Assembly: GCA_036245805.1 (NCBI GenBank) | Contig: BTRK01000003.1 | Span: 44,568,044 to 44,632,043, forward strand | Source of the DNA: Pristionchus mayeri | Lineage: Eukaryota; Nematoda; Chromadorea; Rhabditida; Neodiplogasteridae | DNA length: 64,000 bases | Direction of reading: 5' to 3' | Shown here: positions 40,725 to 53,652 of the stretch, piece after piece | How the letters are laid out: the number at the start of each line of letters is the position of its first letter | Numbering within the stretch: the stretch's first letter is position 1 | Position numbers and translations under genes: made by a program | Notes under the pieces: model-generated | What the model saw: the letters and a program-made list of their open reading frames with translations, nothing else | What the model was told of the DNA's origin: nothing | Database searches by the model: none

Positions 40725-41102
40725 CGGTCGGCAACTTGAAATAAAGTCACTTCGTGATAACGATGAAGTCCTACCGTAACCCAAACAAACTGGAGGAAAA
40801 TAGTTCTGAACTTATAGAATACGCAGCACTCACTGAGGGAAATCAAATAGCGTCAACAACATTTCGATATTCATTCGCGCGCGCCAGAGCGCTAATGCTA
40901 AGTAACTACCGTAACCTCTCGAAAAATTTGCCATTAGCGCTCTGGCGCGCGCGAGTGCATTTCGAAATTTTGTTGACGCTAGTTGATTTCCCTCATCGAG
41001 AGCTGCGTATTCTATAGCTTTCGAACTATTTTCCTCCAGTTCGTGTGGGTTACGGTAGTACTTCATCGTTATCACGAAGTGACTATTTCAAGTTGCCGAC
41101 CG
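40725..41102. mobile_element. Foldback MITE, 378 bp
   Basis: The outer ends cggtcggcaacttgaaat and its inverse (atttcaagttgccgaccg) bound arms of about 180 bp that meet near 40914. Inner blocks gcgcgcgccagagcgctaat and attagcgctctggcgcgcgc pair closely. The frames on both strands (87 and 81 codons) translate to related proteins only because of the symmetry. The core is shared with the larger element at 48199-49401. Confidence 0.85.
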
Positions 41103-41550
41103 TTGTTTGTCATTTTCTCAGAACGTTATTTTTAAATTTTAATTATTATTTGCTAATAGATAGTTAGTAACTAGAGCTACAAATTGAATGAAAGAAAATG
41201 GTCCAACTCCTCCCATGCGAACTTGATAAAATACAACGAACGTGAAATTTTTCGAATTTTCGCTTTTTTCTCAAGAGCTTTTATCCAATTACTATGACAC
41301 TTTGCAGGTATCATCGGCAGAATATTCTGCATTTTTAGAGGTATCAACCGTTCGGATCGGTTGCGAAATGGCAAAGTTCGAAAATTGAGGTTTTTGGAAT
41401 AAAGTGCATCGCATTTCCAAGAGCTTGATCTAGAACACTAAGTAAACCACTACTGAGCTATACTCTCTGTTTAGTACATGTATGCCAAGTTTGGAGGAAT
41501 TCAATTTTTCGCTAGTGCCAACCGTAATTTCATTCACTCAGATAGTCTCT
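41103..41550. other. Intergenic DNA with a foldback-family end block
   Basis: catgtatgccaagtttggag and ttcgctagtgccaaccgtaa at 41474-41535 repeat the block at 37110-37180 and, inverted, near 29640-29690. No gene was found. Confidence 0.45.
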
Positions 41551-42225
41551 CATATATGTGCCTCATTCCTCGCAAAAAATTGTCAAAATCGGGAGGTGGA
41601 AAAAAAGGGGGCGCACTTTCGTGTTTGGACCCCAAAATGAGTTGCGGAATCGAATTCTTCCGAACCTTCAATGGCCATTGCTTGTGCTCAAAATCATCCA
41701 AAATCATCGAGAAGAACATATAAAATTGTTTCCACGCATATTGTAACACCTTCATTCCCCATACATGATCACATGACCCAAAATTTCAAAATCGATTTTT
41801 TCTCCCATCTGAACTTGGGGGAGGGCCCTAATGCATAAAATGGGTTTCAAATAATGTAGAAATGTCCCTCTAAACTAGTCAGAGAGAGGGGGCATCTATA
41901 AATGTGAGTTTTCATATGAAGAATTCAAGAGAAGGCGCAAAACTGTACAATAGGTCAAAGTGGTCCTAGAGATCCGGCTTATGGCTAGAAATGTAGAGCA
42001 CGATGAGCGAAACATTTCATCTGTTGAAAGTAAGTCTCTATCTTCTCGTCGAAGGGAGCTACAGAGCTTGGAAGATGGCAGAAAACGCCGGAATAGGCGA
42101 GCGAGGGAGCGCTAAATAGAGGGGAGGGAGAGGGAGGTCAAACGGCGAGAGCGGCAGACGGTTAGAGCACGCGCTCCCGGGGGATTCTAGCATATTTCTG
42201 GCCAACTTCCAAGCTCTGTAGCTCG
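41551..42225. repeat. 675-bp segment, directly duplicated at 45626-46300
   Basis: Every position checked equals position +4075 in the second copy, and the translated frames are identical. It starts catatatgtgcctcattcct and ends agctctgtagctcg. This copy lacks the opposite arm that completes the foldback in the 45-47 kb copy, so it is probably a fragment transferred or duplicated from there. Confidence 0.9.
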
Positions 42226-45200
42226 TGTTCCTCGCTAACGTATCTGAAATCATGGCTTAGCAGGACAATCTTGACTTGCTGAACAGGGAATCACTTGGAA
42301 TGGGAAAAAAAACTTTCGAATTGTTGTGCTCACACTGAATGGATACGAGCAGCTATTATTGCCGTACGCCCGCTACATAATCTATTGTATAATACAAATA
42401 TCAATTATGAAATCCTCATGCCACAAGTAAATTTTCTCCTACCATACACGCGATATCGAACTTATCTATTCCTTGGAGAACCTGCTGATCAATCGTAGAA
42501 ATAGCAGTCGAGTCCTCGTTTCGCAGCCTCCAGAAAAGCGACCAAAGATAGAGGACACACTGATACTACAACATAAGTAAATTTGAAAGGATAATATAGT
42601 GAGTTCTTAATTTTTACAATACAATCGCTTTTGTTTTTTTTTCCAATTTCGATTTCTCTCCGATCACATCTAAAACACCGCCGGGAGATTACGAGCAACT
42701 TCAGCAACTGAAAGCTTCCTGGTGCGCACTTGTGATGAGTGTGAATGGACAGCAGAGAAGGCGGCGTCATCGATGGTGATAAAAATGCCTCATGGAGGAG
42801 TGGCATATAACAGAAACTATTCTTGCAAGATGCGCAATTTAAAAAAAATTTCAGAATCTCCCGCAACATTGGCGGTTTGCATCGCCTATTCCATTTGCTG
42901 TTAAAAAGCTTAATTGGTCACGGCTAGGTTGTCTGTCAGCGCCACGGGTAAAATAAAGCCACCATATCAAAAAATACTTCATAATCTATGTTCACCTGTT
43001 TTCAAAGAATATTTTACTAGGTTATTGAGCGCTTTCGATTGCATCCTATCGCCCTCCTCCCATTCGCCGATACTGCTGAACTTTGGAGCGCATAATCAAG
43101 AAATATCTTAAAAGAATCCCTCACCCCCAGACACGAGCGTGCTGCTCTTGCAACCGTGGTTCCCATCGTGTCAGTGATCATCGAGCAGGCAGTAGATATT
43201 TAAAGGGAAGGAGAATACAGTTGATTGTCTCAAAGCTTTCTCAAAGCAGTAGTCACAGTGGGGCGAAAATGAGTAGGAATATTTTTCTTCTGGAATTCTC
43301 CGAGTAATCACGTTTCGCCTATCGCGAAACCTAAAAAGAGATGGTGGCAACTCGAAACTTCCGGTCTTTCTCATTTTTATTTTCAAAGATCCAGTAATCA
43401 TACAGGACGAAAGCATACATTGCTTTCTAGTTTACTTTTCCTTCACTATTTCTCAATTATATGAACGACCAGAGAGTATGCAGAGAAGCTGCGGCATAAA
43501 CGGAGATAAACCTGAAGAAAACAAACTTTTTTCATATCCTACACTATCTCCTCGTTTGTTAAAAGAGAGATCACAAGGAAATGAGCAGTGTATGACAGGT
43601 TATTGTTGAATTTAGTGAAAAGAAGCAGTGACATAATACTTCGAGCTATAAACGAATACCGGGTTGAACTTTCATTACAGCTATGCGAGCAGTTGGCTAT
43701 CACCAGCCAACACGTTTTATCACGCTTAATTTGTATTTATATCTTGGGCAAATATTTGTAAATATTGAAGCTAGGGGACTTTTCATCACTTTCAGGAGCT
43801 ACTACCAGCTAATACAGAAATGCCGCAACTCCAAGTTTCCTTGTACCCAATGACAGTAAGGACTTTCTTGATAAAGCGAATTCATTTTCCACTTTGCACG
43901 ATTGCAAAGGAAGTCAGTAAGACGAACATCGTCTTATATACATTGACCCATTTCAGAGTCGGAAGAGATACAGCGCAGACGAGCAGCAGAATTCCGTTTT
44001 ACAGCGCACAGAAGATAGGATGCTCCTGAAGAGAGAGGATCGTCTGACTCTTTCGATACTACCCGCTCTCTCGGTCCGTCTAGCCAGTGAAATAATGCGT
44101 GATTTAGACAGAGATATTGATGAAATGAGTCAGCCAAAGCAAGATTCAATATATATTTTTAATGCAAATGTGCTGCAAGACGAGATTGTGGCTTAACCAA
44201 ACCGGCAATTTTTCACACAATTGCGGAACGAGAACTCGCCAGGCAAAAAATCAGTCAGCAACTTGAAATGTCTTCATAAACAATTGCTGAATTTTCAAGA
44301 GATTTTCAACGACAAGCTATATTCAGTATCATTCCAATCGAACAAAGTTCGCGTTTAGTGTAAGTTATCATAATATGTGTAAAAGATATAAAAAACAGGT
44401 GTGTGAAATTCGAAACAGAGATAGATTGGTACTAAGTAGTTCGCCGTTTCACCGCTGCTATAAAAAAAAAAACTTCTGACGATCGCTTAATGAATTGTTC
44501 ACTTTCAACTAAAATCGTAAATTTAGCTAGGCGATCTCGGGTTTTCGAGTCTCGTTATATGTATTTCCTCGTGATCGGGTTAATACATATCCGGCTCGAA
44601 GGGAAACAATAAATACATACCTCACCTCAGTCAGGGTGTTCGCCTGACCAGCGTGGTATAGCTTGTCAGAGACCGACGAGGAGTCAGTCACCGAGAGAAA
44701 TCTGAATTGAAGGAGTCTGAACAGTTGAATGCAAGCAGCACTATCGCAAACATTTATAAAAAATATTCGTAATATAAATGTATTTATCAATACGGTGAAT
44801 CCATCACGTCTAGGCACTCCCGACATATTACACTGGATGGTCGCATCTCCGAATTATCTTGTGCGAATATTTTCTCAATTCTTTTTTTAAAATTCTCTAT
44901 ATTGGATGGATCACATAGAAGTGACGACAAATAATGTCCCTCTCTCAATGTCACATTACCTTTGTTTAACAGCGATTCAAGTGCATGAATTTATTCCTAG
45001 GCGATTCAATAATTTCATTTGGCTATGTAATCTATGTAAATCACTCGAGCTCAGGTTCTCAGAAGGTTTTTAAGACCTGTTAAATAAGCCTCGAAATCGT
45101 GAAATAATGCGCTTTCGAATTTGCAAATATCCTCCAGAATTGTATTTTTAAAATGATAGCAAGCTCAGAAACTTCTGAAAATGTAAGAAAATCATTGTTA

Positions 45201-45233
45201 AAAAACTATTTATGAGGCGAATCGCGAGAGAAT
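42226..45233. other. Long non-coding stretch with dispersed repeats
   Basis: I see no gene in these 3 kb. The 50-bp block attacgagcaacttcagcaac is at 42688-42740. A relative of 29920-30200 (caaagaatattttac, gattgtctcaaagct) lies at 42995-43260. gagatggtggcaactcgaaa at 43339 is a diverged relative of the 30250-30290 region. gagaactcgccaggcaaaaa is at 44229. The largest frame (126 codons, minus, 42489-42869) has no recognisable family and crosses repeat sequence. Confidence 0.45.
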
Positions 45234-47240
45234 CGACCATTTGAGGGGGGTCAGCGGCGGTAGGAATCAAGTTAGTCCTATCCCGCTATAATTTTGGTTG
45301 TAAGTACTTTTAATGATGCTCTTCAAAACTGCGTCGTCAGAATTTCGATAACTATCGTCATCGTCGGGATTCAGAAGGCCAAACTTGGCACTATCACTTT
45401 TCGACAGTCAAATCGCGCTCACTTAAATGATCATATCTCCTTTAAAAATAAAGAAAGGAGGCCGTTCTTTGTTTCAAATGAAAGCTACCATCATGCGCTA
45501 CAACTTTTACGTTGACGTAATCATTCATGGACCTCACCCTGGTGAGGGGCGGTCGGGAGCACCAAAACTTTCGTAACTTTGGAAATTGGAAAAACTTTCT
45601 GAGTTTTCATGCTTAAGTTGTAGAACATATATGTGCCTCATTCCTCGCAAAAAATTGTCAAAATCGGGAGGTGGAAAAAAAGGGGGCGCACTTTCGTGTT
45701 TGGACCCCAAAATGAGTTGCGGAATCGAATTCTTCCGAACCTTCAATGGCCATTGCTTGTGCTCAAAATCATCCAAAATCATCGAGAAGAACATATAAAA
45801 TTGTTTCCACGCATATTGTAACACCTTCATTCCCCATACATGATCACATGACCCAAAATTTCAAAATCGATTTTTTCTCCCATCTGAACTTGGGGGAGGG
45901 CCCTAATGCATAAAATGGGTTTCAAATAATGTAGAAATGTCCCTCTAAACTAGTCAGAGAGAGGGGGCATCTATAAATGTGAGTTTTCATATGAAGAATT
46001 CAAGAGAAGGCGCAAAACTGTACAATAGGTCAAAGTGGTCCTAGAGATCCGGCTTATGGCTAGAAATGTAGAGCACGATGAGCGAAACATTTCATCTGTT
46101 GAAAGTAAGTCTCTATCTTCTCGTCGAAGGGAGCTACAGAGCTTGGAAGATGGCAGAAAACGCCGGAATAGGCGAGCGAGGGAGCGCTAAATAGAGGGGA
46201 GGGAGAGGGAGGTCAAACGGCGAGAGCGGCAGACGGTTAGAGCACGCGCTCCCGGGGGATTCTAGCATATTTCTGGCCAACTTCCAAGCTCTGTAGCTCG
46301 CTGCAACGAGAAAATAGAGACTCACTTTCAACAGATGAAATGTTTAGCTCATCGTGCTCTACATTTCTAGCCATAATACGGATCTCTAGGACCACTTTGA
46401 CCTATTGTACATTTTTGCGCCTTTTCTTGAATTCTTCATATGAAAACTCACATTTATAGATGCCCCCTATCTCTGACTAGTTTAGAGGTACATTTCTACA
46501 TTATTTGAAACCTATTTTATGCATTAGGACCCTCCCCCAAGTTGATATGGGAGAAAAAATGGTTTTTTAAATTTTTTGCTCATATGATCATTTATGGCCA
46601 ATGAAGGTGTTATAATATGCGTGGAAACAATTTTATATGTTCTTTTTTATATGTTCTGTTTTTTATATGTCTTTTTTATAATTTTATATGTTTTTTTTTT
46701 GGATGATTTTGAGCACAAATAATAGCCATTGAAGGTTCGGAAGAATTCGATTCCGGAACTCATTTTGGGGTCCCAACACGAAAGTGCGCCCCTTTTTTTT
46801 CCACCTCCCGATTTTGACCATTTTTTGCGAGGAATGAGGCACATATATGTTCTACAACTTAAGCATGAAAACTCAGAAAGATTTTCCGATGTCCAAAGTT
46901 ACGAAAGTTTTGGTACACCCGACCGCCTCTCACCAGGGTGAGGTCCCGGAATGATGACGTCAACATAAAAGTTGTAGCGCATGATGGTAACCTTCATCGG
47001 AAAAAAGAACGGCCCTCTACCTTCACTTTGAACGGATTTATGATCGTTTAAGTGAGCGCAATTTGACTGTCGAAAAGTGATAGCACCATGTTTGACCTTC
47101 TGAATATCGACGATGACGACAAATATAAAAAAAGACGCAGTTTTGAAGAGCATCATTAAAAGTACTTACAACCAAAATTATAGCGGGATAGGACTAACTT
47201 GATTCCTACCGCCGCGGCGTGGTCGATTCTCTCGCGATTC
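45234..47240. mobile_element. Foldback element with 0.9-kb diverged arms
   Basis: The left arm (about 45234-46165) and right arm (about 46270-47240) are inverted relatives meeting near 46230. The outer gtaagtacttttaatgatgc pairs with gcatcattaaaagtacttac. The middle cctcattcctcgcaaaaaat pairs with its inverse near 46828-46842, and the inner catttcatctgttgaaagt pairs across a short loop. The right arm has an AT-rich insertion near 46640-46700. Blocks are shared with the giant palindrome (29128-29260), so it belongs to the same family. Confidence 0.8.
45626..46300. repeat. 675-bp segment identical to 41551-42225
   Basis: This is the second direct copy and lies inside the left arm and centre of the 45-47 kb foldback. 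No differences were noticed from the copy 4075 bp upstream. Confidence 0.9.
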
Positions 47241-48198
47241 CTCTCTTATATAAACAAAATATGTTCTCTTTTTCGGAAATATGGATTTTCGAATTCTACG
47301 TTACTTTCAGTTTAGCCAATATTTTATGATTTATCTGACAACATCTCGATTTATAATAGTTATTTCTGTCAGATATTTGCACGATTTCGAGGCTTATTTA
47401 ACAGGTCTTGAAAACATTCCGGGAACCTGAGCTCGAATGATTTTAGAGAGACTGCATAGCCAACTGAAATTATTGAATCGAAGTTCGTTATGACCGCATC
47501 GATAAGTGTAGTTTTCACCGCCATAAAATCGATAAAATCAGAGGGTGAAAAATCGAATTGTTGAAAACGCGATCTACCGGGATTCCGTCAACAGTTTTGG
47601 TTCAATATATGTTCATACAACTACAATACACTAGAAATGGACACCTTTCGCTAAGGGATCCGCGGAAATGATTTATCCATTTTCAGAGACGGAAATTTCG
47701 ACAATTCGATCGAAAAAATGCGAAAAAAAGCACACTTTGATTTGAATGGTTCTATTTTTCTTACATATACTTTGACTTGTTCTTCATAACCTGCAATAAA
47801 AACCCCTGCAAGTCCCCTACGCGATGGCCAAAACATTTTTTTCTATGTCGAAATTCGGTTTTTTGATGACAACATTTTTTTTATTTTCACCCTATGGTTT
47901 TGGTTTCAACAGGAAATTTGATTACCTTATTTTTCTGCGTTTTTTGATCTCCCATACCATTTCTGTAGGTCATCTGGAACCAAATATACGACCGGAAGAA
48001 AAACCGGAAAATTCCTAAATGACGGCTCTGGGACAAAAGACCAAGTTCTTCCGAAACATTATCTGTAGTATAGCTTGGCATACATATTTGACCGATTTTA
48101 AATGACTGAAAAAAATTGTTCGCGGATACCTCCACAGATTCGTGATACCTGTGTTAGATTTTTATCTAATACGATTCCGTTGCGGAATTAGCAAATGG
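47241..48198. other. AT-rich DNA without recognised features
   Basis: Between two foldbacks I see only short chance frames and T-rich tracts. A block at 47400-47460 (tttaacaggtcttgaaaaca, gaacctgagctcgaatgatt) is an inverted relative of about 45040-45090. The outer foldback arms may therefore extend this far at low identity. Confidence 0.4.
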
Positions 48199-49401
48199 AT
48201 AAGAGAGACTTTTTCAGTCAGTGAACATATGCTTGACATTAGATCAAAAATCGAATTCCTCCAAAATGTGCCCACATGTAGTACTCGGTGAGTGTAGCAC
48301 AGTGGTGGCATATTTAGTGATCTAGGTCAAGCGCTGAGAAATTCACCGAACTTTATCTGAAGGATTACGGTATTCTTTTTTTTCTCTTTAGCTCTCGATT
48401 GGAACGGCGCATATCTAGAAAGACGCGCCGTAGCCTGCTCATTATCTGACCCAAGTTTCATCTCAAACGGATTCAAATTCATCGCCGGTAAAAAAATCAA
48501 ATTTAGCTCTTCAGATGATAGGGCATTAACCATTTTTATTTCAAATTTGAATTGGGCAAGTTGGTACCTATTTACTGAAAAATTATTTAAAAAATTAAAA
48601 TTCCATCTTGCGAGAAATTTGCAAAAATGTGGTGATACAGTACACACAGTGCCCAAATCGAACCTGAGGGAAAATGTTTTAGAGGCATCCTACACGCAGT
48701 ACTCGATGAGGCTAATCCACCAACATCAATAGAATTTCGATTCCCATCCGCGCGCGTCAGAGCGCTGATGTTAAAACTTTCGAGAGATTACGGTAGTTTG
48801 TTTAACATCAGCGCGCTGGCGCGCGCGGACAGAACTCGAAATTCTGTTGATGGCGGTAGATTAGTCTCGTCGAGTACTGCGTATAGGATACCTCTAAAAC
48901 ATTTTTCATCAGGTTCGCTTTGTGTACTGTAGGTCAGTTATCACCACATTTTTGCAAATTTCTCGCAAGATGGTATTTTAATTTTTTTTATAATTTTTCA
49001 GTAAATAGGTACCAACTTGCCCAATTCAATTTTGAAATAAAAACGGTTAATGCCCTATCATCTGAAGAGCTAAATTTTAAATTCTAAATTTGATTTTTTT
49101 ACCGGCGATGAATTTGAATCCGTTTGAGATGAAACTTGGGTCAGATAATGATCAGGCTACGGCGCGTCTTTCTAGATATGCGCCGTTCCAATCGAGAGCG
49201 AAATAGAAAAAAATTAATACCGTAATCCTTCCGAGAAAGTTCGGTGAATTTCTCAGCGCTTGACCTAGATCACTAAATATGCCACTGATGTGCAACACTC
49301 ACCGAGTACTACATGTGGGCACATTTTGGAGGAAATCGATTTTCGGCCTAATGCCAAGGGTCTTCACAAATATGTTCACTGAGTGAAAAAGTCTCTCATA
49401 A
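48199..49401. mobile_element. Foldback element, 1.2 kb
   Basis: The outer blocks ataagagagactttttcagt and its inverse (near 49380-49401) start arms of about 580 bp. They include agtactcggtgagtg / cactcaccgagtact and gatctaggtcaagcgctgag with its partner. They also include ctttctagatatgcgccgtt-type blocks, with the GC-rich core cgcgcgtcagagcgctgatg / catcagcgcgctggcgcgcg near 48750-48830. No transposase was found. The core links it to the 378-bp element at 40725-41102. Confidence 0.82.
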
Positions 49402-50459
49402 GGACATAGATATGATAGAGAAACGAAAGCACGAGTTCGCCGAGTTAAATTCGAAACTACTTTATTCTCTATTTCCTCAATGTTTTCCCATTGAAATTAA
49501 ATGAGTGAGAGAAATTTTCTTGTTGTGGGAAATAATTCCTCGCAAAAGAAATGAATGATTAGTTTCTCGTTTTTTTTGGCTTTGTAAAGCGTCAATCTTT
49601 CGAAATGCAGGATTCTGTAAATCGGATACTTTGAGCACGACCATCACTCCCCAAACACGCTCCATCTCTACATCTCATCATAGAGAGAGCGTGTAGAATG
49701 ACGAGAATCAAAAGTTATTTTCTCATCAGGAACTCTGCTGTCCTCTCTGCTGCCAGGACGACTCCTGCTGCTCACGCTATCTGCACCGCTGCAGAATCTG
49801 ACAGATCAGCGAAAGGCAGTGGACAACTATTCTATATGGCTTTTGATGAATCGTAATAAGTGGCTGAAACATAATATTCTGACCAGAGTAAGAGAAGTCG
49901 ACGAGCTCGAAAGAAGGAGAAGATAGGCGAACAGAGGTGAGAGGCGAACAGGAAGACAACAACTGGCAGAATATTATATTCGTGTTACTACCTGTGATTC
50001 ATCTAAAGTCGGATAGAGAAGTTGCCCACTGCATTTAACTTATCTGCCAGATTCTGCTGCCATGTAGCTAGTGCCCACAGCAGTAGTCCGTCTGGCAACA
50101 GGCACGATAATTAAGGCATCAGACGAGCGAACAATGATTGACTGCCACTGTTTCAAGTGCTCTCTCCGGTAGTGATTGTGGACTGAGAGCACAGGACTCA
50201 TAATATTATGTAATTTATGATAGTGTTGTGTAAAAGAGGCGTGTGTGAACTATGATGTCGGTATGGAGCATCATTGCGCCAAATTTGTGGTCAATCGGAG
50301 TGCAAATTTAAAAATTCCTATGTGGTCAGTTTGCTCCTCGTTTGTCCTACATTAGTCATTGATAAAGCTACCATCCGCAATATGTAACCGCAATATTATC
50401 TACCCTATCAATACAAGAAGCCAGAGATGAATAGGGATTACTGAATGAGGAATAGATAG
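49402..50459. other. Dispersed-repeat DNA
   Basis: Copies of the ctgctgccag / gcagaatctgacag module occur near 49718-49810 and 50045-50130. The end (gaatgaggaatagatagatg) begins the diverged outer arm of the second palindrome. No gene was found. Confidence 0.45.
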
Positions 50460-50923
50460 ATGCTTCCGCAAAGCAGAGAGGTATTTATGATTTTTTTCGA
50501 AAGAAACACAACACCACATCGTTATGTGGCGTACAATTCACCCTTTCAGACAAATTCGCAACGGGAAAACGCCGGGCGATACGTACAATCCGAAATTTTT
50601 TACACAAATCTTTCATATTTTTCCTCAAGAGTTTCAATCAAATATCCTATCATTATCGTTCATATGAATACATCGATAGAATTAAAGCAATACATGGCAC
50701 AGACACGTTCACTGATCCAAAAAGTCCGATGCACTATTACGATTTATTGTTTATGGCATGTACGTATTATCGCAGCTAGTGTCTAGCTATGGGCTATGGG
50801 CAATTTCAGGAACATGTAACTTCCTGGTGCGCTCTTGTGACAGGACGGCCAATTTTTAAATAAATAATGACCATATCTCCAATGATTTATCGAAAGCCAG
50901 AACTAATGAACAATCCATTTAGC
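50460..50923. repeat. Diverged outer arm of the second palindrome (left)
   Basis: This pairs inverted with about 57439-57900 (for example cactattacgatttattgtt and its inverse, and agctatgggctatgggcaat with attgcccatagcccatagct). It has many more differences than the inner arms. Between it and the inner arm lies a 336-bp stretch (50924-51259) absent from the right side. Confidence 0.75.
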
Positions 50924-51259
50924 AATTTTTTGGCCTACTTCAGAGTAGGCAGTGATGCGATTAGTGCCATCAAGAGGAGTCCCCTATGGCAGCATGTGCG
51001 AAAGAAGAAACATACGATGAGAGAGGAATGTAGGATTCTCTAGTTTCTACTCACTTTCTCGGTCCCGTTAACTAGATAAATAACGCACGAGTTGTGTAGA
51101 GGATTGATAGAAATAAACAAGCAAATGAAGATTCAGGAGTTAATATTTTTTTGTCCATGATAACGACCATTGCATTGTGACCTAAGGACACAGCCGATAT
51201 TTCGCTTATCTATGGAGCGGGGACTCCCCGGATAGAAAACGCGCAACAAATTGTTAAAA
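50924..51259. repeat. Left-only insertion in the second palindrome
   Basis: The right side passes directly from aaaaaaaatcgtgaacg (inverse) to gctaaatgg (inverse) at 57439/57440. The left has 336 extra bases. Either they inserted on the left or were deleted on the right. The block includes ggcctacttcagagtaggc, a perfect small hairpin. Confidence 0.7.
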
Positions 51260-53460
51260 CAAAAAAAATCGTGAACGCTCCAGCCACTAGGTATATGCTT
51301 AGATCGATAGTAGTATGCCAATCGATCAAAGCTTCCTAATTATAGCCTCAATTTTGTGGTACAGCTAGAAAATCGAGTTTACAAAAATATTAAGACATGT
51401 AACTGCTTCAGCAAGGTCTCAAATTAATCTAAACCATATAATATTAAGATTGCGCATGTAAAATAGTACTAATGAAGCCCAATTCGCAAAATGAGAGTTC
51501 ACTTTTCCCAGAGTGATCTACTGGGAGCCATAAGTTCCGGGCGCACTGAGAAAATTTCGCGAAAATTTGACTGAAAGGGTAGTTTTGCATGTAGATTCCG
51601 AAAATGAAATAAAAAAATGGCTATGACATTAAAAAAATTTCAGGACGGCCAAAAAACTTCGAAAATCTAGGTTTTCGACCACTTCTAGACCTCTTTCGGT
51701 TTCCAAACTATCTTTTTCGTTATTTTCATCAACAAATACGCCAGAAAAACCTATAATATCATACTTTTTGAAAACTTGAACTTTCCGATTTTTTTGGGTC
51801 TTGTCTGTCATTTTTCGGAAAGTGCGCCAGATGCACTCATATTGGGCCAAATATCAGCACTCGGTATGGGAACTTCACCTGCAAAATATTGAGGGGGGTT
51901 GCAAAAAAGTCATCCGTGGTGGAAGTACGTTTTCTCGTGGAACGTCTCTTAAATCTTACGGCGACCTTTTTTTTCGCAGATTTTAAGACATTTTTGGTTT
52001 CGAATCTTCACTACGGTCAGAGTGGTGCTAGTCTCTCGGGGTACAATTAAAGAGTTCAAAAGTTAATTTTTATTAATTAATTTTAATAATTAACGAAAAA
52101 TGAAATAGACAGGCGTGATCGTCATTCAATTCTGCCCCGGACATCATTGTCGCTTAATTTTAGCGCTCTCTGGAAGCCAGTTATTCGAAAAAGTCAGATT
52201 TCGACATCACGCCATCTGGAGCCAACGACTAATTTCTGAGCAAAATGAATATGCCTATCGTCATCAGCGTGTCAGATAACCCCAAAACCCTGGGTTTCAA
52301 GGATTTGACATTTTTAGTCGATGCCAAATATCCTCAGATTTGTCCGATTCTTACGCAAACGGGCTCTTATGGATTACAAAATACTGAAATAGTTTAATTT
52401 TTTTTTTCTTCAGGAAGCTACAGCGTTATATGGCCGAAGCACGCTGAACTGCAGACCCGTGCATTTCGTTGAATTCGTGTTTCACAATTACCTCTAAAAG
52501 TCAGAAATTCGTGCATTGCTAGTAGCACTCTTTTGTACTTTTCAAAACAATATTTTTGTAAAACTGAGAATGGCGTATGGATCATTCTCCGAATGCATGT
52601 TTTTCAGACGTTCATAAAAAATAAGTCAATGGCCGCCTAATCACTCATATCCTACTCGAACACTCTTCACAGTTACCTCAAATGGATTGAGCTGTAATAC
52701 TGCGGTTTCAGATAATCCCCGTGTATTTCAGAATTATCCGATCCACATTTATTGAGATCTATCGTATTCCTCGCACTAATCTCTACACTGTCCATGCACT
52801 TTCCTACTCGAAAACTGCACTAGATGCATGGATGTAGCACTCGGCAGTTAGCTGAAAAAAATGATGTAACCTTTTTTAAATTAAAATTTCACAGAAAGCG
52901 ATGGTGCTACTGCTCAATTCGTCAGCGGAAGATCTACATGTGCAGGTCGAACCACAATTGTGCATGTTCAAAATATCAAAATTAATCTCTCATGCATTTC
53001 GAATGACTTATGCTTCACAAATACCTAAAGTAATTAGCAATACAAATTAGGAATCACGTTCGTTTCTACTACGAAAAATCCATTTACAAAACAAGAAACG
53101 TTCTCTGATCGATTTCAACGGTTAACATTGAGAAGTAGAGAGAGTAAAATTTCGAATTTCACTATGCGAACCCTCTTGTAACGGAATATTCCTACGGTTT
53201 TGAACATTTAATAATCGAGCATCGGTTCAGTTCTTCCTTTTCAGCAACTGCACGATTAGTCATAACTAATTTTGAAGCATTACAGCTAAATCACATAAGA
53301 GGTTTGTTTTATTCTTTGAGGAAATAATTTCAAGGTAAGCGCTGTATTGTTTCCCGGCGTGTTCTCATTCCATAATCATGTCACACATCGGCCGTTTCTT
53401 CGAGATTCAATTCCATTTCGGAGAAAGTGGATGTACAATAATAACTCGATACTATTCATT

Positions 53461-53652
53461 TTATGAAGAGCGTAGTTTGTAAAACTCTTCATTCTCCTTC
53501 CTTTCAGGTAACTGCCTCCTCATCTGTCTCAGAAAGTTTTTCTCCTCGGGGGTGCGACATTTGCGCAACGCATCTCTCGCCTGACAGAAGGTGTAGCAAC
53601 TTGGGAGGCGTTTCATTGTAACCAGTATGCGCTGCGTGGAGAGACCAATCAT
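53461..53652 (-). CDS. Hypothetical small basic protein (left copy)
   Basis: 63 codons including TPEEKNFLRQMRRQLPERKE near the C-terminus, strongly charged and helix-like. It is preserved as an open frame in both arms (right copy 55047-55238) with a single change at the last residue. A degraded relative of the middle part (tgcgcaaatgtcg, ttacaatg) occurs in the foldback at 62700-63045. Its ATG overlaps the stop of the upstream frame as ATGA. No family is recognised. It may be a remnant exon of a transposon protein. Confidence 0.35.
   Translation of the reverse strand: MIGLSTQRILVTMKRLPSCYTFCQARDALRKCRTPEEKNFLRQMRRQLPERKENEEFYKLRSS

Noticed and set aside
40754..41075. Two related frames (87 and 81 codons) on opposite strands
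   Set aside because: They are the two arms of a foldback read outward; symmetry alone explains the similarity.
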